Source: Mycolicibacterium pulveris
GTDB taxonomy: Bacteria; Actinomycetota; Actinomycetes; Mycobacteriales; Mycobacteriaceae
Reading direction: 5' to 3'
Assembly: GCF_010725725.1 (NCBI RefSeq)
Contig: NZ_AP022599.1
Location: 4,402,001-4,466,000, forward strand
DNA length: 64,000 nucleotides
Shown: in pieces, positions 45,222 through 54,918 of the stretch
How positions within the stretch are numbered: the stretch's first letter is position 1
How the letters are laid out: each line of letters starts with the position of its first letter
Made by a program: the position numbers and the translations under genes
Notes under the pieces: generated by a model
Database searches by the model: none
What the model was told of the DNA's origin: nothing
The model's input: the letters and a program-made list of their open reading frames with translations, nothing else

Positions 45222-45653
45222 CTAGCCAGTATTGGCGGGGACCTCGGTCCGTTGGGTCAAACGCACGCTGTTGCCCGACGGGTCGCGGAACCCGCAGTCG
45301 ATGCCGTACGGCATCTGGTGCGGCTCCTCGGTGAACTCGACGCCGCGTGCCTTCATCTTCTCGTAGCTCGCCTGGCAGTCATCGGTGGTGAGGAAGACGG
45401 TTCCCGCAAAGCCTTTCGCGGTCAGGTCCAAGACCTGCGCGCGGGTGGCGTCGTCCATCAGCGGTTCCCCCGGCACGGCCATCAGCACGACCGACACGTC
45501 ATCCTGGCCGGGCGGCCCGACCGTCAGCCAACGGAAGTCGGCTTCGGGCAGCGAAACATCCTCGCGCACTTCCATTCCGACCTTCTCGGTCCAGAACTTC
45601 AGCGCGGCATCCTGGTCGTGAACCCAAAGGTGGGCGCATGCGATTTTCATCAT
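45222..45653 (-). CDS. VOC/glyoxalase-family protein
   Basis: A 143-residue single-chain VOC protein: MMKIACAHLWVHDQDAALKF, WLTVGPPGQDDVSVVLM, ASYEKMKARGVEFTEEPHQM and GIDCGFRDPSGNSVRLTQ are typical of the glyoxalase/bleomycin-resistance/dioxygenase superfamily. Metal ligands would be His and Glu residues in the two repeats; activity is not predictable. Starts at either of two adjacent ATGs (45653 or 45650). It follows the AraC gene by 16 bases and abuts the ICMT gene. Confidence 0.82.
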   Translation of the reverse strand: MMKIACAHLWVHDQDAALKFWTEKVGMEVREDVSLPEADFRWLTVGPPGQDDVSVVLMAVPGEPLMDDATRAQVLDLTAKGFAGTVFLTTDDCQASYEKMKARGVEFTEEPHQMPYGIDCGFRDPSGNSVRLTQRTEVPANTG

Positions 45654-45669
45654 GGCTCCGACGGTACGG

Positions 45670-46116
45670 TCAGCCGCCGTCGGGCGTCTTCTCCCCGTGT
45701 GCTGTCTTGACGCGGCTGTCCGCGCGGGGCCGGGTGTCCCGCTTGAGGATGCAGTTCGGCACCCGGGCGAAAATCGCGGCCGGCGGCAGGCTGGCTCGGT
45801 ATGCCGCCGGCGGCAACCCGTACGTGCGGGCGAAACTGGTGGTGAACGATCCGACGCTCTGCAGGCCCACCATGACGCAGATCTCGGCGACGGAGCGGTC
45901 GGTGTAGCGCAGCAGTGCCGCGGCGCGCTCCAGCCGTCGGGTCTGCAGGTACGCGCGTGGCGATTCACCGAAGGTGCGGGTGAACATGCGGGTGAAGTGC
46001 GCGCGCGACAATCCCGCGGCGGCAGCCAGATCGGCCACCGTGATCGGCTCGGCGTAGCGCGCGTCGACCAGGTCCTTGGCCCGCATCAGATAGCGGGACG
46101 GAGGCAGCCGCGACAC
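45670..46116 (-). CDS. AraC-family transcriptional regulator (HTH only)
   Basis: A 148-residue protein consisting mostly of the AraC double HTH (LMRAKDLVDARYAEPITVAD, AGLSRAHFTRMFTRTFGESP, VMVGLQSVGSFTTSFARTYG) with a short C-terminal tail and no effector domain. The ATG at 46116 lies shortly before rnpB. It probably controls its own operon with the VOC and ICMT genes. No operator is obvious in the 63 bases between it and rnpB. Confidence 0.85.
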   Translation of the reverse strand: MSRLPPSRYLMRAKDLVDARYAEPITVADLAAAAGLSRAHFTRMFTRTFGESPRAYLQTRRLERAAALLRYTDRSVAEICVMVGLQSVGSFTTSFARTYGLPPAAYRASLPPAAIFARVPNCILKRDTRPRADSRVKTAHGEKTPDGG

Positions 46117-46179
46117 GCGTTCAGTATGAACCCGTTCCCGTACTGGAGGAATCCGGCAGGCGCACAGTACGTTGTTAAT

Positions 46180-46590
<411 letters not shown>

Positions 46591-46600
46591 CCGCCCGGGA

Positions 46601-48103
46601 TCAGACCCTGCGGACCGCCTTGTCCAGCTTCTTCAGCGCATCGTCGAGCCGCGCGCGTGAGCGGCGCGCCAGCTCTTCCTCCTGCCGGTACAGCAGCCCG
46701 TAGGTGAAGGTGTCCTCGCCGGCGGCGTGGGCCGCCTCGGCTTGTCGACTGAGATGCTCGCGGCTGACGACGCTGTCCTGGTGCTCGCCGAGCAGGGTCT
46801 GGACGGCCTTGGCACGCTCGGACACCTTGTCGGCGCCGACGGCGGCGGCGGTGTAGCGAAGACGCTTGGCCCGCTTTCGGATTCGGTGCAGCGCCTCGTT
46901 TGTGTCGTCCTCGGCGGCCTTGGCGGCGGTCTTGGCGGCCTTGCGGAGCCGCTTGTGCAGCGCCGCGACGGTCTTCGTGTCGGGTTCGCGCTCGGCCGGG
47001 CGCACGGGCGGTTCGGCGGCCACCAGACGCTCCAGCGCGTCGAGCAACCTGAAGTAGCGCGGTGAGCGCATCGCCAGCAGGCTGCGGCGCAGGCCTGCCG
47101 CGTACTGCCGCCTGGCGCCGTCGACCAGCCGTTCACGCACCGGGCCGCGCACCAACTCCTTGGGCAGGTCGTCGAGCGCACGCTCGTAGCGCTCGGCGAG
47201 CACCTCGGCGTCGCGGGCGACGCCCAACACACCGGCGAGCGCCTTGAGCTCATCGAGAATCCACGCGTTCTCCGCCTCGTCGGACACGGCGAACGCGTCC
47301 TCGGCCGCCTGCAGCAGGCTGCGGATCTTGCGCGTCGCCACCCGCATCTGGTGCACGGAGTCGTAGGCGTCGTCGCGCACCGCGCGGTCCCACACCAGCA
47401 GCTGCTCGACCTGCTCGGCCACCGCCCGGTGCACGGGATCGAGCTCGACGGTTCCCGGTTCGTCGGCATCACCGGTTTCCGGTTGCGTGCCGGCCAGCAC
47501 CCGCGCCAGTTTCGAGCCGTGCGCGGCAGGCACCGCCCCGGCGTCGAACAGCCGGTTGGCGAGCCGGTCGAGCAGGGCCGGGCCGTCGTCGCCGTGCCCT
47601 GCGGCGAGTTCGATCTCCCACTCCCGCCAGCGCTGCTCATCGTCGCCGTCCTGCGCCCAGGCGGTCACGTCGTCATCGCAGAACTCGGCGATGACCGCGC
47701 CGTCGGCGTCGTAGAGGTAATCGACGGTGCGGTTCGTCGTGATGCGCGCGACCGGGACCAGCGGCCGGTTGCGCACGATCGCCAACACCATGTCGCGCAG
47801 CTCGTCGGGCACCTCGTCGTCGGCGGTACCCAGCGGCGCGCGCACCTCGGTTCGGGCGCCCTTGCCGGCGGGCAGCTTGAGGTGCCATCCCTCATCGGTG
47901 CCACCGGTGCGCCGCCGCAGGGTGATCCGGCGCGCCGCGAGATCACGCCCCGGCGTGTCGTAGTACACGGCATCAAGCGTGTGCGACGGTGAGCGCTCTA
48001 CCCGCGCGACCGTCGTGAGGCCCTCGAACGACGGCGAAACCGTCGATTCCAGCACGTCGAACTTGCGCTCGACCTCGGTGTGACGGTCGGGTTTGGCGGC
48101 CAC
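46601..48103 (-). CDS. CYTH-CHAD domain protein (Rv2226-like)
   Basis: An inorganic-polyphosphate-related protein. Residues about 8-195 form a CYTH (triphosphate tunnel) domain with the signature EVERKF, YYDTPGRDLAARRITLRRRT and WEIELAAG. The remainder is a helical CHAD domain rich in His and Arg (VHQMRVATRKIRSLLQAAED, EALHRIRKRAKRLRYTAAAV), which in this family binds polyphosphate. The length is 500 residues from GTG 48103; an upstream in-frame GTG at 48142 gives 513, the length I recall for Rv2226, so the start is uncertain. No clear Shine-Dalgarno precedes either. Confidence 0.88.
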   Translation of the reverse strand: MAAKPDRHTEVERKFDVLESTVSPSFEGLTTVARVERSPSHTLDAVYYDTPGRDLAARRITLRRRTGGTDEGWHLKLPAGKGARTEVRAPLGTADDEVPDELRDMVLAIVRNRPLVPVARITTNRTVDYLYDADGAVIAEFCDDDVTAWAQDGDDEQRWREWEIELAAGHGDDGPALLDRLANRLFDAGAVPAAHGSKLARVLAGTQPETGDADEPGTVELDPVHRAVAEQVEQLLVWDRAVRDDAYDSVHQMRVATRKIRSLLQAAEDAFAVSDEAENAWILDELKALAGVLGVARDAEVLAERYERALDDLPKELVRGPVRERLVDGARRQYAAGLRRSLLAMRSPRYFRLLDALERLVAAEPPVRPAEREPDTKTVAALHKRLRKAAKTAAKAAEDDTNEALHRIRKRAKRLRYTAAAVGADKVSERAKAVQTLLGEHQDSVVSREHLSRQAEAAHAAGEDTFTYGLLYRQEEELARRSRARLDDALKKLDKAVRRV

Positions 48104-48205
48104 ACCGTAAGCGTGCCATATCGGTGTGACCTGGGCATCCACCCGGCAGCGGTATCCGTGACAGCATTCACAGACATATGGGCCTTAGAGCTTGCTTAGC
48201 AGTCT

Positions 48206-48220
48206 TAGAATGTACTTATG
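48206..48220 (+). promoter_or_regulatory. Leaderless-type promoter at the acyl-AMP ligase start
   Basis: TAGAAT (48206-48211) ends six bases before the ATG at 48218, so transcription would start at or next to the start codon and the mRNA would be leaderless, as is common in mycobacteria. No Shine-Dalgarno is present. A clear -35 is not visible. Confidence 0.45.
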
Positions 48221-50029
48221 AAGCTTGGGGGATCGATCGACGACTATCTGGATTCCGAGGGACATATCGTCTGCCCGGAGGGCACCACGCTGACGTCGTA
48301 TCTCCAGGACAACATCGCCGAACTGGGCGATTCGGTGGCCTTCCGGTTCCTGGACTACCGGGGTGACCCCGACGGCAGGCCCGTCGAGCTGAGCTGGAAC
48401 CGCCTCGGCGTCCGGATGCGTGCGGTTGGGGCCCGGCTTCAGCAGGTCACCTCGCCGCGCGACCGCGTGGCGATCCTCGCGCCCCAGGGTGTCGACTACG
48501 TCATCGGCCTGTTCGCCGCGATCGCCGCGGGCAATATCGCCGTGCCGCTGTTCGCCCCCGAACTGCCCGGACACGCCGAACGCCTGCGGGCGGTGATCGG
48601 CGACTCCGAACCGTCGGTGGTGCTGACCACCACCGAGGGCGCGCAGGCCGTGCACGAGTCCCTGGAGACCGTTCCCCGCGTTCGCCGCCCCCGCGTCATC
48701 GCGGTCGACGCCATGCCCGACAACGTCGGCGAGTTGTTTCAGCCTTACGAGGCGGCCACCGACGACATCGCGTACCTGCAGTACACCTCCGGCTCGACCC
48801 GCACCCCGGCGGGCGTGGAGATCACCCACCGCGCGGTGTGCACCAACGTCGCGCAGATGATCCTGTCGGTCGGCCTGGACCGCAACATCCGCAGCGTCAG
48901 CTGGCTACCGCTGTTCCACGACATGGGCCTGCTGATGGTGATGTTCCCCGCGCTGTGCGGCGGACAGCTCACCCTGATGTCACCGATGGCGTTCGTCCGC
49001 CGGCCGTACCGGTGGATCCGCGAGCTCGCGGCCGAGTCGAAATACGGTCGCACTTTCGCCGCGGCACCCAACTTCGCGTTCGACCTCGCCGCGCAGCGCG
49101 GCCTGCCGCCCAAGGGTGAGGATCTGGACCTGAGCAACGTCGGCGGGCTGATCAACGGGTCCGAACCGGTCAGCATCGCGTCCATCAAGAACTTCACCGA
49201 CGCCTTCCGCCCCTACGGTCTGCCGCCGACCGCCATCAAGCCGTCCTACGGCATGGCCGAGGCCACCCTTTTCGTTTCCACGATCGACCCCGATGCCCAG
49301 CCCAAGGCCGTGTACCTGGACCGAGAGGAGCTCGGCGGCGGACGTGCGGTCGAGGTGGCGCCCGACGCCGAGAACGCGGTGTCGCAGGTGTCGTGTGGTC
49401 GGGTGGCCCGCGACCAGTGGGCCGTCATCGTCGACCCCAACACGGGCAGCGAGGTGCCTGACGGGCACGTGGGCGAGATCTGGCTGCACGGCGTCAACAT
49501 CGGCCGCGGCTACTGGGGCCGCACCGACCAGACCGAAATGGTGTTCCAGAACAAGCTGCAGTCGCGGCTGGAGGTCGACAGCCACGCGGAGGGGGCGCCG
49601 GCGGGCGGTTACTGGCTGCGCACCGGTGACCTGGGCATGTATCTCGACAACGAGCTCTACATCGTCGGCCGGATCAAGGACATGATCATCGTCGACGGCC
49701 GCAACCACTATCCGCAGGACATCGAGGCCACCGCGGCGGGGGTGTCACCCGCGGTGCGCGCCGGGTTCGTGGTCGCGTTCGGGATACCGAGTGAGAACGG
49801 GGAGCGGTTGGTGATCGTGGCCGAGCGCGCCCCCGGTAAGGGCAAGGCCGATCCGCAGCCGGTGGTCGACGGCATCCGCGCCGCCGTGTCGCGCCAGCAC
49901 GCGCTGCCCGTCGCCGACGTGAAACTGGTTGCGGCAGGAACCATTCCCCGGACCACCAGCGGCAAGTTGGCCCGCCGGGCGTGCCGCGCCGAGTACCTGG
50001 CAGGCAAGTTGGGGCCCGTTGCCGGTTAA
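48218..50029 (+). CDS. Fatty-acyl-AMP ligase (FAAL-type FadD)
   Basis: A 603-residue adenylate-forming enzyme of the FAAL branch, which activates fatty acids as acyl-adenylates for transfer to polyketide synthases or acyl carriers rather than to CoA. Motifs are YLQYTSGSTRTPAGVEITHR (P-loop near residue 185), SWLPLFHDMGLL, KPSYGMAEATLFVS, GYWLRTGDLG, IVGRIKDMIIVDGRNHYPQD and the terminal Lys in TTSGKLARRACR. No polyketide synthase or carrier gene is in the window, so its partner is elsewhere. It is followed nine bases later by an enoyl-CoA hydratase gene and a shared terminator. Confidence 0.88.
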   Translation: MKLGGSIDDYLDSEGHIVCPEGTTLTSYLQDNIAELGDSVAFRFLDYRGDPDGRPVELSWNRLGVRMRAVGARLQQVTSPRDRVAILAPQGVDYVIGLFAAIAAGNIAVPLFAPELPGHAERLRAVIGDSEPSVVLTTTEGAQAVHESLETVPRVRRPRVIAVDAMPDNVGELFQPYEAATDDIAYLQYTSGSTRTPAGVEITHRAVCTNVAQMILSVGLDRNIRSVSWLPLFHDMGLLMVMFPALCGGQLTLMSPMAFVRRPYRWIRELAAESKYGRTFAAAPNFAFDLAAQRGLPPKGEDLDLSNVGGLINGSEPVSIASIKNFTDAFRPYGLPPTAIKPSYGMAEATLFVSTIDPDAQPKAVYLDREELGGGRAVEVAPDAENAVSQVSCGRVARDQWAVIVDPNTGSEVPDGHVGEIWLHGVNIGRGYWGRTDQTEMVFQNKLQSRLEVDSHAEGAPAGGYWLRTGDLGMYLDNELYIVGRIKDMIIVDGRNHYPQDIEATAAGVSPAVRAGFVVAFGIPSENGERLVIVAERAPGKGKADPQPVVDGIRAAVSRQHALPVADVKLVAAGTIPRTTSGKLARRACRAEYLAGKLGPVAG

Positions 50030-50038
50030 GGTCCAGGG

Positions 50039-50818
50039 GTGACCGAATACCAGACCATCAAGTTCGAGCAGTCCGGGGCCATCGCCCAGATCACGTTGAA
50101 CCGGCCCGACGCGGCAAATGGCATGAACGCCACCATGACTCGTGAGTTGGCCGATGCCGCGAAACGCTGTGACACCGACGCCACCAAGGTGGTGGTCCTC
50201 ACCGGGTCCGGTCGCTTCTTCTGCGCCGGAGGCGACTTGAAGGACTTCGCCTCGGCTCCGGACCGCGGCCAGCACGTCAAGGGCGTCGCCGACGATCTGC
50301 ACCGCGCGATCTCGAGCTTCGCCCGGATGAACGCCGTGCTGATCACGTCGGTCAACGGCACCGCCGCCGGCGCGGGATTCTCCGTCGCCGTCACCGGCGA
50401 CCTGGTACTGGCGGCGGAGTCGGCGTCGTTCACGATGGCCTACACCCGGGTCGGGCTGAGCCCGGACGGCAGCGCGTCCTACTTCCTGCCTCGGCTGATC
50501 GGTATCACCAAGACCAAGGAACTGATGTTGACCAACCGCACGCTGTCCGCGCAGGACGCGTCGCAGTGGGGACTGGTCACCGAGGTCGTCGCCGACGCCG
50601 AGCTGGCCGACCGGACCGCCCAACTGGCCGATCAGATGGCCGCCACCTCCGCCGGATCCAACGGAGGGGTCAAAGCGCTTCTGCTCGGCACGTTCAAGAA
50701 CGGGCTGGAGGAGCAGATGGAGCACGAGAGCCGGCTGATCGCCGAACGTGCCGGGTCGGCCGACGGCCACGAGGGCGTCGACGCGTTCCTCGCCAAGCGC
50801 AAGCCCGAGTTTCGGTAG
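50039..50818 (+). CDS. Enoyl-CoA hydratase/isomerase family protein
   Basis: A 259-residue crotonase-fold protein starting at GTG 50039. Both oxyanion-hole segments are visible: GRFFCAGGDLKDFAS and NGTAAGAGFSVAVTGDLVLA. The usual first catalytic Glu position lies in YTRVGLSPDGSASYFLPRL, where the second acid is Asp rather than Glu, so isomerase or another crotonase activity is possible. It is in an operon with the fatty-acyl-AMP ligase (nine-base gap). Transcription ends at the perfect hairpin two bases after the stop. Confidence 0.85.
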   Translation: MTEYQTIKFEQSGAIAQITLNRPDAANGMNATMTRELADAAKRCDTDATKVVVLTGSGRFFCAGGDLKDFASAPDRGQHVKGVADDLHRAISSFARMNAVLITSVNGTAAGAGFSVAVTGDLVLAAESASFTMAYTRVGLSPDGSASYFLPRLIGITKTKELMLTNRTLSAQDASQWGLVTEVVADAELADRTAQLADQMAATSAGSNGGVKALLLGTFKNGLEEQMEHESRLIAERAGSADGHEGVDAFLAKRKPEFR

Positions 50819-50819
50819 C

Positions 50820-50879
50820 GCGACCAGACGCGAAAACCCCCAAAATCGGCAAGTTTTGGGGGTTTTCGCGTCTGGTCGC
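50820..50879. terminator. Perfect 26-bp hairpin, bidirectional terminator
   Basis: Arms 50820-50845 and 50854-50879 are perfectly complementary over 26 bases with an 8-base loop (TCGGCAAG). It starts two bases after the enoyl-CoA hydratase stop and ends eight bases before the convergent panB stop, so it can terminate both. The arm contains CAGACGCGAAAACCCCC, nearly identical to the arm of the hairpin at 8398-8459, and the ascending arm ends in TTTTGGGGG. Confidence 0.85.
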
Positions 50880-50887
50880 CGGCTGAA

Positions 50888-51721
50888 TCAGAACGAGTGC
50901 TCGTCGGCGGGGAACACCCCGCTGGCCACCTCATCGGCGTATTGGGTTGCGGCGCGGCGCAGTTCGGACCCGATTTCGCCGAACCGCTTGACGAACTTGG
51001 CCGTCTTGCCGCTGGTGAGCCCGGCCATGTCCTGCCACACCAGCACCTGGGCGTCGCAGTTGGGTCCGGCGCCGATACCGATCGTGGGGATCGTCAGCTT
51101 GCCGGTGATCTGGGTGGCCAGTTCGGCGGGCACCATCTCCATGACCACGCTGAACGCCCCGGCCTCCTGGACGGCGATCGCGTCGTGGATGGTCTGCTCG
51201 GCGCCGTCGCCGCGGCCCTGCACGCGGAAGCCGCCCAACCCGTTGACGCTCTGCGGGGTGAACCCGATGTGCGCCATCACCGGGATGCCTGCCGCACTGA
51301 TCGTGGCGATCTGCTCGGTGACGCGTTCGCCGCCCTCGAGCTTGACCGCGTGCGCCCCGGTCTCCTTCAGGAACCGGGTGGCCGTCTGAAGGGCGCGGTG
51401 CGGGCCTTCCTCATAGCTGCCGAACGGCATGTCGGCGACCACCAACGCATGCGGGGCGCCGCGCACCACCCCGCGCACCAGCGGGATGAGCTCGTCTATG
51501 GTGACCGGCACGGTGGTGTCATAGCCGTAGACCACGTTGGCCGCCGAATCGCCGACGAGCAGCACCGGGATGCCGGCGTCGTCGAAAATGCGGGCGGTGG
51601 AGTAGTCGTAGGCCGTCAGCATGGCCCACTTGTGGCCCTCGGCCTTCCACTTCTGAAGGTGATGGACGCGCGTCTTGGTGCGCGGCGCGGAGGCAGCGCC
51701 GTAGACGGTCTGCTCAGACAT
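50888..51721 (-). CDS. panB: 3-methyl-2-oxobutanoate hydroxymethyltransferase PanB
   Basis: First committed enzyme of pantothenate synthesis: transfers a hydroxymethyl group from 5,10-methylenetetrahydrofolate to 2-oxoisovalerate giving ketopantoate. The 277-residue protein has the TIM-barrel motifs [42 protein letters not shown] (metal/substrate Glu), [20 protein letters not shown] and [18 protein letters not shown]. It starts at ATG 51721 and is divergent from a WS/DGAT gene with 158 bases between. Confidence 0.96.
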   Translation of the reverse strand: MSEQTVYGAASAPRTKTRVHHLQKWKAEGHKWAMLTAYDYSTARIFDDAGIPVLLVGDSAANVVYGYDTTVPVTIDELIPLVRGVVRGAPHALVVADMPFGSYEEGPHRALQTATRFLKETGAHAVKLEGGERVTEQIATISAAGIPVMAHIGFTPQSVNGLGGFRVQGRGDGAEQTIHDAIAVQEAGAFSVVMEMVPAELATQITGKLTIPTIGIGAGPNCDAQVLVWQDMAGLTSGKTAKFVKRFGEIGSELRRAATQYADEVASGVFPADEHSF

Positions 51722-51879
51722 CGTTGTCCCCTATGGGTGGGTCGGGTCGAATCCTCGAGGCCGGAACGGTCCCCGGGTTTCGTCTGACCCCGCCAGTCTG
51801 CCACTGCGGCCGCGGAAAGTTAAAAGGCGGGTTGAGTGGATTTCCTCACACCCGCCGTCGACCGGCATACCATCGCGGC

Positions 51880-53271
51880 ATGCAGCGGCTCAGCGGACTC
51901 GACGCCAGCTTCCTCTACCTCGAGACCACGCAACAGCCCCTGCACGTGTGCTCGATCCTCGAACTCGACACGTCGACCATGCCGGGCGGGTACACGTTCG
52001 ACCGGTTCCGCGAGGCGTTGAGCCAGCGGATCAAGGCGATGCCGCAGTTCCGCGAGAAGCTGGCCGACAGCCGGTTCAACCTCGACCATCCGGTGTGGGT
52101 GGAAGACCCCGATTTCGTCGTCGACCATCACCTGCACCGCATCGGCCTGCCCGGGCCGGGCGGTCCGCGAGAGCTCGCCGAAATCTGCGGGCACATCGCG
52201 TCTTTGCCGCTGGACCGCAGCCGTCCGCTGTGGGAGAAGTGGGTGATCGAGAACATCGACGGCACCAACCCCTACGAGGGTGGCCGCCTCGTGGTGATGA
52301 CCAAGGTCCACCACGCCGGGGTCGACGGGGTGACCGGCGCCAGCATGATGTCCCAGCTGTGCAACACCGAACCCGACGCGCCACCACCGGATCCCGTAGA
52401 GGGTTCCGGAGACGCCAGCCCGCTCGAGATCGCGCTCAGCGGCGCCCTGCGGTTCGCCACCCGCCCGCTCAAGCTCGTCAACGCGCTGCCGACGACGGTG
52501 ACCTCGGTCGTGGACACCGTGCGGCGCGCACGCACCGGGCTGACCATGGCGACACCGTTTTCCGCCCCGCAGACCGTCTTCAACGCCAACGTCACCGCGC
52601 ACCGCAACGTCGCGTTCACCGAACTCGACCTCGAGGACATCAAGACGGTGAAGAACCGGTTCGGGGTCAAGGTCAACGACGTGGTGATGGCGCTGGTCTC
52701 CGGGGTGTTGCGCAAGTTCCTCGACGACCGCGGGGCGCTGCCGGAGAACTCACTGGTGGCGATGGTGCCGGTGTCGGTGCATGAGAAGTCCGACCGGCCG
52801 GGCCGCAACCAGGTGTCGGGCATGTTCTCCCGGCTGGAGACCCACATCAAGGATCCGGTCGAGCGGCTGAAGTCCATCGCCGAGGCCAATTCGGTTGCCA
52901 AACAACACAGTTCGGCGATCGGGGCGACGCTGCTGCAGGACTGGACCCAGTTCGCCGCCCCGGCGGTGTTCGGGGCTGCCATGCGGGTGTACGCCGCGAG
53001 CCGGCTCGGCGGCGCCCGGCCGGTGCATAACCTGGTCATCTCCAACGTGCCCGGCCCGCAGGTCCCGCTGTACTACCTGGGGTGCGAAGCCAAGGCGATG
53101 TATCCGCTGGGCCCGATCTTTCACGGCTCCGGGCTGAACATCACCGTGATGTCGCTGAACGGAAATCTCGACGTCGGCATCGTGTCGTGCCCGGACTTGC
53201 TGCCCGATCTGTGGGATATGGCCGACGATTTTCAGGCCGCGCTCGATGAGTTGCTCGCCGCCACCCGATAA
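51880..53271 (+). CDS. WS/DGAT-type acyltransferase (triacylglycerol synthase family)
   Basis: Diacylglycerol O-acyltransferase/wax ester synthase family, making triacylglycerol from acyl-CoA. The 463-residue protein carries the active-site HHxxxDG motif at 144-150 (VHHAGVDG) and the family segments MQRLSGLDASFLYLETTQQP at the N-terminus, FGVKVNDVVMALVSGVLR, and NLVISNVPGPQVPLYYLG near the C-terminus. It starts at ATG 51880; no good Shine-Dalgarno is visible. Mycobacteria have many such genes; which paralogue this is cannot be told from the sequence alone. Confidence 0.92.
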   Translation: MQRLSGLDASFLYLETTQQPLHVCSILELDTSTMPGGYTFDRFREALSQRIKAMPQFREKLADSRFNLDHPVWVEDPDFVVDHHLHRIGLPGPGGPRELAEICGHIASLPLDRSRPLWEKWVIENIDGTNPYEGGRLVVMTKVHHAGVDGVTGASMMSQLCNTEPDAPPPDPVEGSGDASPLEIALSGALRFATRPLKLVNALPTTVTSVVDTVRRARTGLTMATPFSAPQTVFNANVTAHRNVAFTELDLEDIKTVKNRFGVKVNDVVMALVSGVLRKFLDDRGALPENSLVAMVPVSVHEKSDRPGRNQVSGMFSRLETHIKDPVERLKSIAEANSVAKQHSSAIGATLLQDWTQFAAPAVFGAAMRVYAASRLGGARPVHNLVISNVPGPQVPLYYLGCEAKAMYPLGPIFHGSGLNITVMSLNGNLDVGIVSCPDLLPDLWDMADDFQAALDELLAATR

Positions 53272-53316
53272 CCGCCTCGCCAGCGGATATCCGGGTTCAT
53301 GGCAGCATGTGGTGCC

Positions 53317-54831
53317 ATGAACCTCAAGATCGGGGTCCTCGCGACCGCCACGCTGCTGCTCGTCGCCGGTTGCAGCACGACGGTCGACGGGCGCGCCGTC
53401 GTCGCCGTGCCGCGGCCCGGTACCCCGGTGCAGTGGGCACCGTGCCAGCTGGAGGGCGGCGCGGAGGCGCGTGTCCCCGAAGGCGCCGAATGCGGCATGC
53501 TGTCGGTCCCTGTCGACTACGAGAAGCCCGACGGCGACGTCGCGCGGATCGCGCTGATCCGGTTCAGGGCCACCGGGGAGAAGATCGGTTCGCTGATCAT
53601 CAACCCCGGGGGGCCGGGGGAGTCCGGTGTGGAGGCCGCCGCCAACATCGCCGCGTCGCTGCCGGAGTCGGTGCGCGAACGCTTCGACCTCGTCGGGTTC
53701 GACCCCCGTGGCGTCGCGAACTCCAATCCGGCGCTGTGGTGCAACTCCGATGCCGACAACGACCGGCTGCGCGCGGACCCGCAGGTCGACTACTCCGAGG
53801 AAGGGGTTGCCCGGATCGAGGAGGAGACCAAGGCGTTCGTCCAGCGCTGTGTCGACAAGATGGGCGAGGAGTTCCTGGCCAACATCGGCACCGCCAACGT
53901 CGCCAAGGACCTCGACGCGATCCGCGAGGCGGTCGGTGACGAGAAGCTGACCTACCTGGGCTTCTCGTACGGCACCCGGATCGGGGCCACCTACGCCGAG
54001 AACTACCCGGACAAGGTGCGGGCGATGGTCCTCGACGGAGCCGTCGACCCCAACGCCGACCCGATCGAGGCCAACGTGCGCCAGGCGGCGGCGTTCCAGG
54101 CCGCGTTCGACGACTATGCCGCCGACTGCGCAGCCACCCAGCCCGACTGCCCGCTCGGCGACGACCCCGAGAAAGCCAACGACGTGTACCACAGCCTGGT
54201 CGATCCGCTGGTGGAGAAGCCGACGCGGACCAGGGACCCGCGCGGGTTGAGCTACTCCGACGCGATCGTGGGCACCATCCTGCCGCTGTACTCGCCGAAC
54301 CTGTGGCGCCACCTGACCCAGGCGCTGAGTGAACTGAAAGACGGCACCGGTGACACCATGCTGGCACTGGCAGACCTCTACATGGGCCGCGACCAGAACG
54401 GGCACTACAACAACTCGACCGACGCCCGGGTGGCCGTCAACTGCGTCGACAAACCCGCGGTGACCGACCGGGCCAAAGTCGCCGAGGAGGACCGCCGGGT
54501 CCGCGAAGCGGCGCCGTTCTTGAGCTACGGCGAGTTCACCGGGCACGCGCCGTTGAGCACCTGCGCGTTCTGGCCGGTGCCGCCGACGAGCGAACCACAC
54601 GAGATCGAGGTCAGCGGGCTGCCGCCGGTGCTGGTGGTGTCGACGACCAACGACCCGGCCACGCCGTATGAGGCCGGCGAGGAGCTGGCCCAGCAACTCG
54701 GTGGCACCATGGTCACCTACGAGGGCACCCAGCACACCGTGGTGTTTCAGGGCGACCAGTGCATCGACGACATCGCGACGCGCTACCTGATCGACCTGAC
54801 CGTGCCGCCACCGGACACCCGCTGCGGCTGA
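53317..54831 (+). CDS. caeA: Hip1/CaeA-type exported serine hydrolase (lipoprotein)
   Basis: A 504-residue exported alpha/beta-hydrolase homologous to Hip1/CaeA (Rv2224c), a cell-envelope protease/esterase that processes GroEL2 in M. tuberculosis. The signal peptide ends in a lipobox LLLVAGC. The oxyanion region is IINPGGPGESGVEAAANIA, the nucleophile is Ser217 in GFSYGTRIGATYAENYP, and the C-terminal acid and His are in TNDPATPYEAGEELA and YEGTQHTVVFQGDQC. The start is ATG 53317; an upstream ATG at 53299 would add six residues before the signal peptide. It is followed by a paralogue 87 bases later. Confidence 0.9.
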   Translation: MNLKIGVLATATLLLVAGCSTTVDGRAVVAVPRPGTPVQWAPCQLEGGAEARVPEGAECGMLSVPVDYEKPDGDVARIALIRFRATGEKIGSLIINPGGPGESGVEAAANIAASLPESVRERFDLVGFDPRGVANSNPALWCNSDADNDRLRADPQVDYSEEGVARIEEETKAFVQRCVDKMGEEFLANIGTANVAKDLDAIREAVGDEKLTYLGFSYGTRIGATYAENYPDKVRAMVLDGAVDPNADPIEANVRQAAAFQAAFDDYAADCAATQPDCPLGDDPEKANDVYHSLVDPLVEKPTRTRDPRGLSYSDAIVGTILPLYSPNLWRHLTQALSELKDGTGDTMLALADLYMGRDQNGHYNNSTDARVAVNCVDKPAVTDRAKVAEEDRRVREAAPFLSYGEFTGHAPLSTCAFWPVPPTSEPHEIEVSGLPPVLVVSTTNDPATPYEAGEELAQQLGGTMVTYEGTQHTVVFQGDQCIDDIATRYLIDLTVPPPDTRCG

Positions 54832-54918
54832 TCTGGGGCCGCACCGCCAGATCACATCCCGGTCACCGTTGGATAGCGGGTGCGATCGGTGTCCCGATCG
54901 CGTGCCACGATTGCTGCC

